Assembly (NCBI RefSeq): GCF_014201415.1 | Contig: NZ_JACHEH010000008.1 | Coordinates: forward strand, 43,655-107,654 | From: Chelatococcus composti | GTDB lineage: Bacteria > Pseudomonadota > Alphaproteobacteria > Rhizobiales > Beijerinckiaceae | Direction: 5' to 3' | DNA length: 64,000 nt | Shown: positions 43,801-53,777 of the stretch, piece after piece | Position numbering within the stretch: the first letter of the stretch is position 1 | Layout: every line of letters begins with the position of its first letter | The notes under the pieces: model-generated | The model's input: only the letters and a program-made list of their open reading frames with translations | Databases searched by the model: none | What the model was told of the DNA's origin: nothing | Program-made: the position numbers and the translations under genes

Positions 43801-46524
43801 TCAGGCGCCCCCCGTCGCCGGTGTCTCCTTCGGGACGACGAGCCGCACGAGGCGGATGTCGGGATCGTTCGGGTCAGGCCCGACGGAGAAGCCCAGCTTC
43901 TCGCACATGGCGAGCATCATCGTGTTCTCGCGCAGCACCTGGCCCTCGATGACACTGAGGCCCTCGGCGCGGGCATAGGAGATGATCATCTCCATCAGAA
44001 GCCAGCCGAGGCCGCGGCCCTTCAGGTCCGAGCGTACCAGGATGCCGTACTCGCCCTTGTCGTAGTTGGCGTCGGCGTGCAGCCGCACGGCGCCGAGCAT
44101 GGCGCCGGTGCTTTCCTCGATGGCGACGAGCGCCATGGCCCGCGCGTAGTCGAGCTGGGTCAGCCGGGCGATGAAGGTGTGGCTGAAGTCGCGGATGGGC
44201 GCGAAGAAGCGCAAGCGCAGGTCCTCGGGCGTCACCTTCTCGAAGAAGCTGCGGAACAGCGCCTCGTCCTCCGGTCGCACGGGGCGGATGAAGACGCCTG
44301 TGCCGTCCGGCAGCGCCGTGCGCCGCTCCCATTCCTTCGGGTAGGGGCGGATGGCAAAGCGCGGGTGGCCGGCCGGCCCGCGGGCGGGCTGGACGCTCGG
44401 CGCGATGGCGACGCGCGCGTCGACGGCGATCACGCCGTTCTGGTCGGCGAGCAGGGGGTTGATATCGAGTTCCCGCACCTCCGGCAGGTCGGCGGCGAGC
44501 TGGGCGAGCTTCACGAGCACGAGGGCGATGGCGTCCTCATCCGCTGCCGGCACGTCGCGATAGGCCTTGAGGCGGCGCGAGACGCGCGTGCGGGCAATCA
44601 GCGTGCGTGCGAGCGCGAGGTCGAGCGGCGGCAGCGCCAGCGCCTTGTCGTTGATCACCTCCACGGCCGTGCCGCCCCGGCCGAAAACGACGACCGGCCC
44701 GAAGGTCTCGTCGTCGGCGATGCCGGCGATGAGCTCGCGCGCCTTGGGCCTAAGGATCATCGGGTGGATGGTGACGCCTGTGATGCGCGCTTCCGGTCGC
44801 AGCGTGCGCGCCCGTGTGAGGATGTCCTGGGCGGCCTCGCGCACCGCCGCCTCGTTGGTGAGGTTGAGCCGGACGCCGCCGACGTCCGACTTGTGGATGA
44901 TGTCCGGGGAGAGGATCTTGACGGCGACGGGGTCTCCCTCCTCGAGGAAGCGGCGCGCCACCTCGCCGGCCTCATCCGGCGTCACGGCGAGCACGGCCGG
45001 CGTGATGGGCAGGCCATAGGCCTCGAAGAGCGCCGTCACCTCCAGCGGGTCGAGCCAGCTGCGTCCCTCGGCGAGCGCGCCGGCCACCACCGCGCGTGCC
45101 TTGTCCGTCTGCGGTGCGAAATCCTCGGGCAGGCTGGGTGGCGTCTCCATCAGCAGGTCCTGCGCCTCGCGGTAGCGCACGATGTGCATGAAGCCCTGGA
45201 CGGCATCCGCCTCCGTCGCGAAATGCGGGATCGCCGCTTCCTCGAACAGGTCGTCCGTGGCGCCCGAGGAGCCGAGCCAGACGGCGAAGACGGGTTTCGG
45301 CCGCATGGCGCGCCGGCGATGGCGCTCGGTGACCTCGATCACGCGCCGGGCAGCCTCGGTGGGCGAGGCGAGCGCCGTCGGCACGTTCATGACAAGAACG
45401 GCGTCGCAGTCGCGGTCGGCCAGCATCGCCTCGAGCGCGGCGCCGTAGCGTTCGGCGTCGGCGTCGCCAACGATGTCGACCGGGTTGGCGCGGGACCAGG
45501 TGGGCGGCAGCACCGCGTCGAGAGCCGCCAGCGTCTCGGCGGAGAGGTCGGCCAGCGCACCGCCGAGATCGGCGAGCTTGTCGACGGCAAGGACGCCGAT
45601 GCCCCCGCCGTTGGTGAGGATGCCGAGGCGCCGGCCCGAGAAGGGTTTCAGCCGCCCCAGCGTTTCGGCCGCCGAGAACAGCTCGTCGAGATCGAAGACG
45701 CGCAGCAGGCCGGCCCGCCGGAAGGCGGCATCATAGACCGCGTCGGAACCGGCGAGTGCCCCCGTGTGGGTGGCGGCCGCCTTGGCGGCCTGCGCGTGCC
45801 GGCCCGACTTGATGACGACCACCGGCTTGGCACGGGCCGCGGCGCGCGCCGCCGACATGAACTTGCGGGCGTCGTTGATGGATTCGACATAGAGCAGGAT
45901 GGCCCGCGTGCCGCGGTCGAGGGCGAAATAGTCGAGCAGGTCGCCGAAATCGACATCCACTTTGTCGCCGAGCGAGACGACGGCGGAAAAGCCCACCGCG
46001 CGCTCTGCCGCCCATTCCACGAGCCCCGCGGCGATGGCGCCGGACTGGGAAACAAGCGCCAGGTCGCCGCCCAGCGGCATGCGCGCCGCGAAGCTGGCGT
46101 TGAGCCTTGCCGCAGGCGCCATGACGCCGAGGCAGTTGGGGCCGACGAGGCGGATGCCGTGCCGGCGCGCCGTCTGCTCGGTCTTTTCGGCGAGCGATCC
46201 GCTGCCGTGGCCGAGGCCGGCGGTGATGATGATGGCGGCAGCAACGCCCCGTGCGCCGGCCGTGTCGATGAGGCCGGGGATCGATTCGGGCGGCGCCGTC
46301 AGCACGACGAGGTCGGGTGTCTCCTCGAGCGCCTCGATCGAGGGGACGGTCGCGATGCCCTCGATGGCAGGATACTTCGGATTGACCACGGCGAGCCGGC
46401 CGGCAAAGCCGCCGGCCTTGAGATTGGCCAGAACCTTCCGGCCGAGCGATCCCTCACGCGGGCTGGCGCCGACGAGGGCGACGGATCGGGGCGAGAACAG
46501 CCGGTCGAGACGATATGTCGACAT
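43801..46524 (-). CDS. ADP-forming acyl-CoA synthetase-like / GNAT acetyltransferase fusion (Pat type)
   Basis: The 907-residue protein starts [35 protein letters not shown], the CoA-binding domain. A succinyl-CoA-synthetase-like region contains [21 protein letters not shown] (about 260), whose His is the phospho-residue of active synthetases. An ATP-grasp domain (about 480-690) follows, then a C-terminal GNAT domain ([37 protein letters not shown]). Pat enzymes of this form acetylate lysines, notably of acetyl-CoA synthetase. In Salmonella Pat the synthetase part is considered inactive, whereas here the His is kept. The ATG at 46524 is preferred to an open frame upstream. Confidence 0.88.
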   Translation of the reverse strand: MSTYRLDRLFSPRSVALVGASPREGSLGRKVLANLKAGGFAGRLAVVNPKYPAIEGIATVPSIEALEETPDLVVLTAPPESIPGLIDTAGARGVAAAIIITAGLGHGSGSLAEKTEQTARRHGIRLVGPNCLGVMAPAARLNASFAARMPLGGDLALVSQSGAIAAGLVEWAAERAVGFSAVVSLGDKVDVDFGDLLDYFALDRGTRAILLYVESINDARKFMSAARAAARAKPVVVIKSGRHAQAAKAAATHTGALAGSDAVYDAAFRRAGLLRVFDLDELFSAAETLGRLKPFSGRRLGILTNGGGIGVLAVDKLADLGGALADLSAETLAALDAVLPPTWSRANPVDIVGDADAERYGAALEAMLADRDCDAVLVMNVPTALASPTEAARRVIEVTERHRRRAMRPKPVFAVWLGSSGATDDLFEEAAIPHFATEADAVQGFMHIVRYREAQDLLMETPPSLPEDFAPQTDKARAVVAGALAEGRSWLDPLEVTALFEAYGLPITPAVLAVTPDEAGEVARRFLEEGDPVAVKILSPDIIHKSDVGGVRLNLTNEAAVREAAQDILTRARTLRPEARITGVTIHPMILRPKARELIAGIADDETFGPVVVFGRGGTAVEVINDKALALPPLDLALARTLIARTRVSRRLKAYRDVPAADEDAIALVLVKLAQLAADLPEVRELDINPLLADQNGVIAVDARVAIAPSVQPARGPAGHPRFAIRPYPKEWERRTALPDGTGVFIRPVRPEDEALFRSFFEKVTPEDLRLRFFAPIRDFSHTFIARLTQLDYARAMALVAIEESTGAMLGAVRLHADANYDKGEYGILVRSDLKGRGLGWLLMEMIISYARAEGLSVIEGQVLRENTMMLAMCEKLGFSVGPDPNDPDIRLVRLVVPKETPATGGA

Positions 46525-46633
46525 GGGGCCCAGCCTTGCTCGATGGGGGGTGAAACGACATTGACCCCCATCAAACACGGCAGGGCCGTGCAAGGCAAAG
46601 GCGCGCTCGCGCCGCTGTTGCGGCAGGCGCCGC

Positions 46634-47791
46634 TCATCCGTTCTGGCGCAGGACCTCGCGGGCGATGATGAGGCGCTGGATCTCCGAGGTGCCCTCGTAG
46701 ATGCGCGTGATGCGCGCGTCGCGGGCGTAGCGCTCGACGGGATAGTCCTTCACGTAGCCCGCCCCGCCGTGGATTTGGATGGCGGTGTCCGTGGCCCGGT
46801 GCGCCGCCTCGGAGGCGAAGAGCTTGGCCATCGAGGCCTCCTTGGCAAAGGGGCGACCGGCATCCTTGGCCGCCGCGGCGTTGAGAATGAGGAGCCGCGC
46901 CGCCTCGAGGTCGACCTCCCGGTCCGCCAGCATCCACTGGATTCCCTGGAAGTCGCAGATGCGGGTGCCGAACTGCCGTCGCTCGCGCGCGTAGGCCTTG
47001 GCGGCGTCCATGGCGGCACGGGCGATGCCCAGCGAGAGGGCGGCGATCCCGATGCGCCCGCCGGCAAGCTCGCCGACGGCGACGCGGAACCCGTCGTTTC
47101 CCCGCCCCATGAGGGCGGATGCCGGCACGCGGCAGCTGTCGAAGGTGACGACGTTCGTCGCCGATCCCGTCTGTCCCATCTTCCTTTCGGCCTTGCCGAC
47201 GATGAGGCCCGGCGTGCCCGCCTCGACGAGGAACACCGAGATGCCGCGGCCCTTCGGCGCCTCGGGATCGGTCACCGCCCAGACGACGAAAAGCCCGGCA
47301 TATTCGGCCGAGGTTATGTAGACCTTGGTGCCGTCGATGACGTAGCTGTCGCCCTCCCGCCGCGCGCGCGTGCGCATGGCGGAAGGGTCGGATCCTGCCT
47401 CGGCCTCCGTCAGGCAGAAGGCGCCGGCCGGATAGGTGCCGTCGGCGAGGCGTGGCAGGTAGGTGGCCTTCTGCTCCTCGCTCCCCACGGCTTGGATGAC
47501 TTCCCCGACCATGTTGGTGACCGAGACGGTGACGGCCGTCGAGGCGCAGGCGTAGCCCAGCTCCTCGACGGCGAGGGCGAAGGCGACCGTACCCGCCTCC
47601 GTGCCGCCATAGGCACTCTTCACGTTGAGCGCCATGAAGCCGTTCTCGGCCAGAAGCCGCAGGTTGGCGAGCAGTCCGTCGCGGCCCTCGCCGCGGTCGA
47701 GCGCCTCGGCCAGCGGGGCCAGCCGCTCCGCCGCGAGGCGCCGCGCCGTCTCGCGGATCATCTCCTCCTCGTCGCTCAGGGCGAACAGCAT
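46634..47791 (-). CDS. Acyl-CoA dehydrogenase
   Basis: The 385-residue flavoenzyme catalyses alpha-beta dehydrogenation of acyl-CoA. FAD and substrate blocks [20 protein letters not shown] and the catalytic glutamate in [19 protein letters not shown] near the end are intact. The N-terminal helical domain and the [23 protein letters not shown] segment match short-chain or branched-chain members. It lies 109 bases upstream of the Pat-type gene on the same strand. Chain-length preference cannot be told. Confidence 0.93.
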   Translation of the reverse strand: MLFALSDEEEMIRETARRLAAERLAPLAEALDRGEGRDGLLANLRLLAENGFMALNVKSAYGGTEAGTVAFALAVEELGYACASTAVTVSVTNMVGEVIQAVGSEEQKATYLPRLADGTYPAGAFCLTEAEAGSDPSAMRTRARREGDSYVIDGTKVYITSAEYAGLFVVWAVTDPEAPKGRGISVFLVEAGTPGLIVGKAERKMGQTGSATNVVTFDSCRVPASALMGRGNDGFRVAVGELAGGRIGIAALSLGIARAAMDAAKAYARERRQFGTRICDFQGIQWMLADREVDLEAARLLILNAAAAKDAGRPFAKEASMAKLFASEAAHRATDTAIQIHGGAGYVKDYPVERYARDARITRIYEGTSEIQRLIIAREVLRQNG

Positions 47792-48424
47792 GGCGCACCT
47801 CCTGTCTTTGCGCCGAGGGTAGGGCGCGCCGCTGCCACGGGCAACGCGCGGCGCCTGGCAGACGGCTGTGCATCAATGCGGCCCGCACGGCGAGGGCTCT
47901 CCAGCCAGGCCGTTCCTGCGAAAGGTGATCATCCGCCACGGCAGGCCGGTGGCACACCTGCCTCCGGCGATCCCTCCCCGCCGGCCTTGCGGCTCAAGAA
48001 GCTCGTGCGGCTGCGTGCGGCGCTGCCTCCGTGGCCGGGCAGCAGTGCCAAGGCCCTTCGCGCGATGCGCGACGGCGAGCGCTATCTCGACACGAGCTTT
48101 CTTTTCTTGCACCGCTGCTGCGCGAGGAAGCGGCCAGCAGGCAGGTTGAGGCCTTCCTGGGCGAGTTCGCGTCTCTGCCCGCGCGCGACGTGTGCATAAG
48201 CATAAAGGCTGCACAGGCCGGGGGCGGCAGATGCCCTGTTTCAAGAGACCCGGGAGCAGCCTTTCAGAATCCTGTTGCCCCTTACGGCGGATTTCCGAGT
48301 CGCAGCGCGCCCGCCGTCAGCAACGATCCACCCGCTGGACATGGCGATGCTGCGGGCGGGGCCGGCTGCCCGGCCTGTCGACCGGAAGCGGCATCGCTCT
48401 CGCCTGAGCCGTTCGGGCAGGCAG
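47792..48424. other. Large gap without a supported gene
   Basis: These 633 bases between the acyl-CoA dehydrogenase start and the kinase stop have no convincing gene. Two plus-strand frames near 48,050-48,200 read, in succession, ALRAMRDGERYLDTSF and LREEAASRQVEAFLGEFASLPARDV, which look protein-like but are in different frames with no good start. This may be a decayed gene or chance. The acyl-CoA dehydrogenase promoter should lie in the left end. Confidence 0.4.
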
Positions 48425-51337
48425 CTATTCCGCCAGCACGCGTGTGCGCGGCAGGGTGATCTCGACGAGGGTGCCCTCGTTCTTGGCGCTCTTGATGGTG
48501 AGTGAGCCGCGGTTGGCCTCGATGAGGGCCTTGGTGAGCGGCAGGCCGAGCCCGGTGCCCCCGGTGCGGCGGGAGGTGGCGAGCTGGCGGAAGGGCTCGA
48601 GCGCCGCCTCGATCTCCTTGTCGGTCATGCCAATGCCGGTGTCGCGCACGCGCACGACGACCTCGCCGCGGTCGGTCATAGCCGTCGAGACGATGACCTG
48701 GCCGCCCGCATCGGTGAACTTCACCGCGTTCGACAGCACGTTGAGGATGATCTGGCGCATGGAGCGCTCGTCGGCCACGACCGCCGGGAGGTGCGGCGCG
48801 AGACTGGTGCGCAGCACGATGCGCTCGCGGTTCGCCTGCGGCTGCATCAGGGCGACGCAGCTCGCCACGACATCGTTGAGCTTGACGCTGGTGAAGGACA
48901 GGTCGAGCCGCCCGGCCTCGATCTTGGCAAGGTCGAGCAGATCGTTGACGAGGCTGATGACATGCCCGCCGGAGACGTGGATGTCCTTCAGGTATTCCTT
49001 GTAGCGCTCGTTGCCGATGGGGCCGAAGCGCTCCTCCAGCATCACCTCGGCAAAGCCGATGATGGCGTTGAGCGGCGTGCGGATCTCGTGGCTGATCTTG
49101 GCGAGGAAGTCCGACTTCTGCGCGTTGGCCTCCTCGGCGGCACGCTTGGCCGCCATCAGGTCCGCCTCAGCCTTTTTCGAGGCCGTCATGTCGCGCAGGA
49201 CGACGCAGAACTTGCGATGGGGGCGCTCGCTGACGCGGCCGATGGTCATGGTCAGCGGGCACTTGCCGCCCTGGCGGACGCGCCCCGTCACCTCGCGCCC
49301 GTCGTTGAGGATGCTCGCTACGCCGCCAGCCTTGAGACCCTCCAGATAGTCGAGCGCCACCGCGTGGCTCTCCGGCGCGAGCAGGACGGTGAAGGGCTCG
49401 CCCACGATCTCGTTCTGGTCGTAGCCGAAGAGCGCCTCGGCCGAGCGGTTGACGGAGAGGATGCGCCCGTGCCCGTCGAGCACGATGACGCCGTCGGTCG
49501 CCGTGTCAAGGATCGAGGTGAGCTCGTTGGTGCGCTCCTCGTAGTTGCGCAGGTCCTCCTCGAGCCCGTCGAGGTGACGCTGGAGCTCGGGCTCCAGGGC
49601 GCGGCGGAAGGTGAGCAGCGAGGCGGCCGCCCCCTGCCAGTCGATCGTGGTCAGGCGCGCGTCGACAGGGATGGCCTCGCCCGTCACGCTGCGCAGCGCG
49701 ATGCGCTGCTCCTCACCCGGCCGGTCGGGCTGGCTCGCGAAGATCTTCGACATGCCGGCGGCAGCGAGGGCCTCGACGTCCGGATAGTCGAGCAGGTCGA
49801 GCAGCGTGCGGTTGGCATAGAGCGGCTCCTCGCCGCGGCTCACCAGTACGCCGACCGGCAGCTTGTCGACGAGCTGCGCGAAGGACGACAGCGCCGCGGG
49901 GACAGGGGCCTCGGCGGGAGGTGCGGCCGCTTCGGTTGCGGCAGCCGCATCCGCCTGCACCGGCGCGATTGCGGCGGGCGCGGCCTGCGGCTCTTCGGGC
50001 GCCGCCGCCGCGGCGGGTGCCTCGGGAGCGACCGCGGCGGGGGCGGGAGGCCCGACAGGTGTCTCGACCGCAGGCGTCGCCGTCCCGGTCTCCGGCGCGG
50101 CTGCTTCTGCTTCGGGTCCGGGTGTCGGGGGAGGCTCGCTCCAGCCCTCGAAGCGAGCGCCGAGCGCGCGCGCGATCTCCCGCAGCGCGTTGCGCTCACT
50201 CGGCGAAAGGCCGGGACGCGGTGCGACGGGCGGCGGCTGGACGGACCGCTCCTGCGCCGCTCCTTCGGACTGGCCCTCGGCGATGCGCAGCGGCACGACC
50301 TTCGGCGTGCCGAGCGTCGCACCGACGCTGGTACGGACGGCGGGGAAGGGCACCACTGCCCCGCCTTCGGCGGCCTCAGCCTGCGGCCGCCGATCGGTCT
50401 CGACCGGCGGCGCCTCATCCGCAGGCGTTGCGGCAGGCGCGCCCGTGTCGTCCGTGGCGCGCGGGGCCGGCTGCCCGGTCGCAGGAATGAGCTGATCGGC
50501 GGGCGCTGCCCCGATGGGGGGCGCGATGGCCACGTCCTCGTGTATCTCGTTGAGACGGCACAAGCCGAAGCCGCGGAAGCCGGCGAAACTCTTGTCCGGC
50601 CCCTGCACAGGCAGGCCGGCGAGCTCCACCTCGACGCGCAGCGGGCTGCCGGCCACGCGCCACAGAACGGTTGCGCCGCTCCATGTCTGGCGCCCCGCGA
50701 GGGCAGCAGCGACGTGCCCGGCGTTGTCGCTGACGATATCGGAGGCGATCTCAGCCCAGGTGCGCCCGACGATGTCGGCACTCGCGGCGCCGACGACCTC
50801 GGCAAGCTCCGGCGACAGCCTGACGAAACGCCCTTCCGCGTCCGTCTCGAAGAGGAAGCGGACGGTGGTGCGCCGGCCGGCAAGGGCGCGCAGGCGCGTC
50901 GCCGGGTCCGCATCGTCCGGCACAGGTTTAGGGGGCTCGGATGCCGGCTGCGGCGGCGCAGAGGCGGGAGCCTCGACCGCGCCGGGGAGCGCCGCTGGCA
51001 GCGGCTGCGTCGCGGCGACAATGAGCGTTCCGCCGTCGTCGATGCGGCGGCAGGCGAGCGTGACGGCGAGGATACGCGAGCCGAGGGCGAGCCGCACGCG
51101 CTCGAGCCGCATGCCCTCCCGCGGCGCAAGGCCGCCCGCGAGGCGCGCGAGCTGGGGGGCGCCGCCGGCCGCGAGCCACGCGGCAACGAGGCGCCTGCCG
51201 CCCGGGGATGCCTCGAGCACCTCGCCCTGAGCGTCAACGAGCGCGAACGCGCCCCCTGCAGCGACGAGCGGTCCGAAGATCGCATCGTGCCGCAGCGTGG
51301 CGAGCGTCGCTCCAGCCTCGGGTGCGGTCCGCTTCAT
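48425..51337 (-). CDS. PAS-domain sensor histidine kinase (PdhS/PleC/DivJ-like)
   Basis: The 970-residue kinase has no membrane segments. A PAS-like domain lies at about 155-250, an Ala/Pro/Glu-rich linker at about 270-485, and two further PAS domains at about 490-590 and 605-720 (ILDTATDGVIVLDGHGRILSVNRSAEALFGY). HisKA with phospho-His H750 in KISHEIRTPLNAIIGFAEVM comes next, then the HATPase with NVLSNAVKF, DTGIGM and GTGLGLPLTKALIEA. The HisKA sequence is of the PleC/DivJ/PdhS type that controls DivK and the cell cycle. A cytosolic, very long N-terminus is typical of PdhS in Rhizobiales. No response regulator is adjacent. Confidence 0.85.
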   Translation of the reverse strand: MKRTAPEAGATLATLRHDAIFGPLVAAGGAFALVDAQGEVLEASPGGRRLVAAWLAAGGAPQLARLAGGLAPREGMRLERVRLALGSRILAVTLACRRIDDGGTLIVAATQPLPAALPGAVEAPASAPPQPASEPPKPVPDDADPATRLRALAGRRTTVRFLFETDAEGRFVRLSPELAEVVGAASADIVGRTWAEIASDIVSDNAGHVAAALAGRQTWSGATVLWRVAGSPLRVEVELAGLPVQGPDKSFAGFRGFGLCRLNEIHEDVAIAPPIGAAPADQLIPATGQPAPRATDDTGAPAATPADEAPPVETDRRPQAEAAEGGAVVPFPAVRTSVGATLGTPKVVPLRIAEGQSEGAAQERSVQPPPVAPRPGLSPSERNALREIARALGARFEGWSEPPPTPGPEAEAAAPETGTATPAVETPVGPPAPAAVAPEAPAAAAAPEEPQAAPAAIAPVQADAAAATEAAAPPAEAPVPAALSSFAQLVDKLPVGVLVSRGEEPLYANRTLLDLLDYPDVEALAAAGMSKIFASQPDRPGEEQRIALRSVTGEAIPVDARLTTIDWQGAAASLLTFRRALEPELQRHLDGLEEDLRNYEERTNELTSILDTATDGVIVLDGHGRILSVNRSAEALFGYDQNEIVGEPFTVLLAPESHAVALDYLEGLKAGGVASILNDGREVTGRVRQGGKCPLTMTIGRVSERPHRKFCVVLRDMTASKKAEADLMAAKRAAEEANAQKSDFLAKISHEIRTPLNAIIGFAEVMLEERFGPIGNERYKEYLKDIHVSGGHVISLVNDLLDLAKIEAGRLDLSFTSVKLNDVVASCVALMQPQANRERIVLRTSLAPHLPAVVADERSMRQIILNVLSNAVKFTDAGGQVIVSTAMTDRGEVVVRVRDTGIGMTDKEIEAALEPFRQLATSRRTGGTGLGLPLTKALIEANRGSLTIKSAKNEGTLVEITLPRTRVLAE

Positions 51338-51499
51338 GCCTGTCGGTTCGCTCCTGCTCGCGTCACCAGCTTGATATGGCCAATGCCTAACGAAGACTTA
51401 ATATAGGCATCCGCGGGCGAGGTCACGAAAGGCCTTGCTGTCTTGCCCTGCGACCTCGCAGTAGCGTTAACGGCGCGGCGGGCACGGCGCGGGTTGAGT

Positions 51500-51530
51500 T
51501 TGCGCCGCACAATGTTATATTGCGACGCAA
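51500..51530. promoter_or_regulatory. Paired TTGCGnCGCAA sites before the phasin operon (candidate PhaR operator)
   Basis: TTGCGCCGCAC (51,500-51,510) and TTGCGACGCAA (51,520-51,530) are spaced 20 bases apart, with TTATAT between them as a possible -10. The second is a perfect palindrome. PhaR-type repressors bind TGC/GCA-rich sites at phasin promoters in other bacteria, so these are good candidates for phasin control by polyhydroxybutyrate. Confidence 0.5.
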
Positions 51531-51574
51531 CAACACCGTCCTCTCCCAGGCGGCATAAACCCGAGGAGGTTTCC

Positions 51575-51958
51575 ATGGACGCCAAGGATCTGCCGAAATA
51601 CGAAATTCCCGCCGAGATGCGCGATTTCGCGGAGCGCAGCGTCGAGCAGGCGCGCAAGGCGTTCGACGGGTTTATTGCCGCCGCCCAGAAGGCGGTGAGC
51701 GCCTTCGAGGGATCGGCCACGACGGTCCAGGCAAGCACGCAGGATCTGACGCACCGGACCCTGGCCTTCGCAGAGCAGAACATCGCCGCCGCGTTCGACC
51801 TGGCGCAGAAGCTGGTGCGCGCCAAGGACATGCAGGAGGCCATGCAGCTGCAGGCCGACTACCTGCAGAAGCAGCTCGCATCCCTGCAGGAACAGATGAA
51901 GGAATTCAGCTCCGCTGCGGAGAAGGCCGTCGGCGGAGCGACCAAGCGCAAGGGCTGA
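51575..51958 (+). CDS. Phasin family protein (short)
   Basis: The 127-residue helical protein coats polyhydroxyalkanoate granules. YEIPAEMRDFAERSVEQARKAFDGFIAAAQKAV and the heptad-like C-terminal DMQEAMQLQADYLQKQLASLQEQMKEFSSAAEKAV match phasin_2. GAGGAGG precedes the ATG. It is 30 bases before a second phasin gene, and the pair presumably forms one operon. Confidence 0.9.
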   Translation: MDAKDLPKYEIPAEMRDFAERSVEQARKAFDGFIAAAQKAVSAFEGSATTVQASTQDLTHRTLAFAEQNIAAAFDLAQKLVRAKDMQEAMQLQADYLQKQLASLQEQMKEFSSAAEKAVGGATKRKG

Positions 51959-51988
51959 GCCGTGCGCAACATGTGAAGGAGATCGACC

Positions 51989-53080
51989 ATGGCCACAGCG
52001 AAGTCGAACGAGGCATCGCCGCCGGGTCAGGGTCCGCAGGACAAGGATGTCCCGGCGCAGAAGCCGGCGCTTGCCGCTTCTCCCGTCGCGACCCCTGCAG
52101 CCAAGCCCGCCGAGCCCGTTGCGTCCGCGCCGCCCGCGCCTGCCCCGGTTGCGGCGGCGCCTGCGGCCAGTGCCGGCACGGACACGGGGGAGAAGGCGCG
52201 TGCTGAGGCGGCCGCCCTCCCGGCGCCCGCCGCCGCCGGGCCGGCGCCGAAGCCGGCCGTGAAGGAGGGTGGCCCGGCCGCATCGCCCAAGGTCGAGGCT
52301 GCTCCGAAGCCGGCTTCGCCCAAGCAGGCGGCCTCGCCCAAGCGCACCTCTGCGTCCAAGGCGCCGGCATCCAAGGCTGCGAAGGCCGCGGGGGCGCCGG
52401 GGCCGGCCAAGCCCGCAGAGCCCGCCAAGCCTGCGGCGACGGCGCCGCGTGCCGTGCGCGGGCGCGTGGCTTCCGCCGCCCGCAGGGCGTCCCCCGCTTC
52501 GGCTCGGCCTGTCGCCAGGCCTGCATCTGCCGTTGCTTCCCCGGCCACGAAGGCCGCGCCGGAAGACCGCCCCTCCGTCGCCCGGACAGCGCGTGTGGTG
52601 GCGCATACAGTGGCCGAGGCGCTCGACCGCGGTGCCAAGGCGGCGCGGCAGGTGGAAGCCGCCATTGACGAGCGGAAGACGGCATCGGGCATCGAGGTGC
52701 TGACGCGGGTCGGTCTTGACCAGGCGCGCGAAGGCTATGCGACCATCCGCAAGTCGCTCGAGGAGCTGCAGGGCGGCCTCGCCGAAAGCGCCGGCATCGC
52801 ATCCAAGGGCGTTGCGGAGATCAATGGCAAAGTGCTGGACCTCGTGCGCGCGCAGACCGATGCTGCCTTCAGCCTGTGGCGGCAGCTGCTCGGCGTGAAC
52901 TCGCTCTCGCAGGCCGTGCAGTTGCAGACGAAGGGTTTGCGCGAGGGCTACGAGCGCACGTCCTCACATCTCAAGGACATTGCCGAGACGACCGGACGTG
53001 TTGCCGAAACGTCGCTCGCTCCCATGCGCCGCATCATCGGCGCCTGGGGCAGGGACGACGGCGCGCGACCGGCGCGCTGA
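51989..53080 (+). CDS. Phasin family protein with long Ala/Pro/Lys-rich N-terminus
   Basis: The 363-residue protein begins with about 205 residues of low-complexity Ala, Pro, Lys (many AAP/KPA runs), like histone-H1/PhaF-type DNA-binding tails. It then has a phasin domain (about 225-350: EVLTRVGLDQAREGYATIRKSLEELQ, VLDLVRAQTDAAFSLWRQLLGVNSLSQAVQLQTKGLREGYER). AAGGAG lies before the ATG. Basic tails of this kind let PhaF and PhaM tie granules to the nucleoid during division, and the same role is possible here. Confidence 0.85.
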   Translation: MATAKSNEASPPGQGPQDKDVPAQKPALAASPVATPAAKPAEPVASAPPAPAPVAAAPAASAGTDTGEKARAEAAALPAPAAAGPAPKPAVKEGGPAASPKVEAAPKPASPKQAASPKRTSASKAPASKAAKAAGAPGPAKPAEPAKPAATAPRAVRGRVASAARRASPASARPVARPASAVASPATKAAPEDRPSVARTARVVAHTVAEALDRGAKAARQVEAAIDERKTASGIEVLTRVGLDQAREGYATIRKSLEELQGGLAESAGIASKGVAEINGKVLDLVRAQTDAAFSLWRQLLGVNSLSQAVQLQTKGLREGYERTSSHLKDIAETTGRVAETSLAPMRRIIGAWGRDDGARPAR

Positions 53081-53136
53081 GCCTCGTTTGCGAGGCGGGG
53101 CAACGCCTGCGGCCCTCCTGCGCGGCCTCTTTCAAC

Positions 53137-53164
53137 AGCCCCTTTGCGGTGCAGCGAAGGGGCT
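53137..53164 (+). terminator. Hairpin after the phasin operon
   Basis: An eight-base stem (AGCCCCTT / AAGGGGCT) with a twelve-base loop lies 57 bases after the second phasin stop. There is no T run, so it is only a moderate terminator candidate. A shorter hairpin GCCTC/GAGGC lies directly after the stop. Confidence 0.45.
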
Positions 53165-53227
53165 TGAAATCGCGGAGCGATGCGCCTAGTTTCCCGCTGG
53201 CTGCGGAGCCCGCGGCACCCGGAGTGT

Positions 53228-53304
53228 GCAGCTGTAGCTCAGTTGGTTAGAGCGCCTGATTGTGGATCAGGAGGTCCCCCGTTCAAGCCGGGGCAGCTGT
53301 ACCA
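53228..53304 (+). tRNA. tRNA-His (anticodon GTG)
   Basis: The acceptor is GCAGCTG / CAGCTGT (G1:U72 wobble), the D-stem GCTC, and the anticodon arm CCTGA-TTGTGGA-TCAGG with anticodon GTG. The T arm is CCCCG-TTCAAGC-CGGGG, with A73 and encoded CCA. It lacks the pairing of G-1 with C73 that most bacterial tRNA-His need, which is a known feature of a group of alphaproteobacteria. Confidence 0.95.
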
Positions 53305-53474
53305 CTCTCCGTCCTCAGGAACATTGGATAGCTGATACGCGGTGCGCGGTGTGGCGCCTCCTCAGGTTCGCGGCTCCCGCCAATCGATCGCCACGGACAT
53401 TCATCGACACTTGCTGCGGATATCACCCGCGTAGGATCGGCGTGTGACCGGTTCGCCCCCTTGCCGGCGGCGTT

Positions 53475-53777
53475 CTAGTCTTGCGGCCTGTTACGCCGCT
53501 CCCACACGAAAAGATCCGGTGCGCGCTTCGGGCGCCTGCCACGCCGCTGCTTTTCCTTCTTCGGCAGCGGCAGGCCGAAGGTCCACGGCTCGGAGGGGAC
53601 AGGCTTGCCGGGGTACGACAGCATGTCGAGCAGGGCCTCAGCCTGCCGGCGCAGTTCGCTGTCCTTCGGTGCGTCCCGGAAGCCGGCCATGTCCAGAAGC
53701 ACGACGACGGCCCGACGGGCGCTGTCGAGGCGCTGGTCCGCATCAGGCCAGAGGGGGAGCAATTCCTGTCCGCTCAC
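53475..53777 (-). CDS. Hypothetical protein, GTGA-coupled to the gene upstream
   Basis: I do not recognise this 100-residue protein. It begins MSGQELLPLWPDADQRLDSARRAVVVLLDMAGFRDAPKDSELRRQAEALLDML, appears helical, and ends in a very basic patch (PKKEKQRRGRRPKRAPD). Its GTG start overlaps the stop of the preceding gene as GTGA, good evidence of translational coupling and therefore that both are real. Confidence 0.55.
   Translation of the reverse strand: MSGQELLPLWPDADQRLDSARRAVVVLLDMAGFRDAPKDSELRRQAEALLDMLSYPGKPVPSEPWTFGLPLPKKEKQRRGRRPKRAPDLFVWERRNRPQD

Noticed and set aside
44077..46668. An 863-codon plus-strand frame
   Set aside because: Antisense to the Pat-type gene; the translation is low-complexity Arg/Gly/Ala/His with no recognisable motif.
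48791..51406. An 871-codon plus-strand frame
   Set aside because: Antisense to the histidine kinase; same kind of GC-driven shadow.
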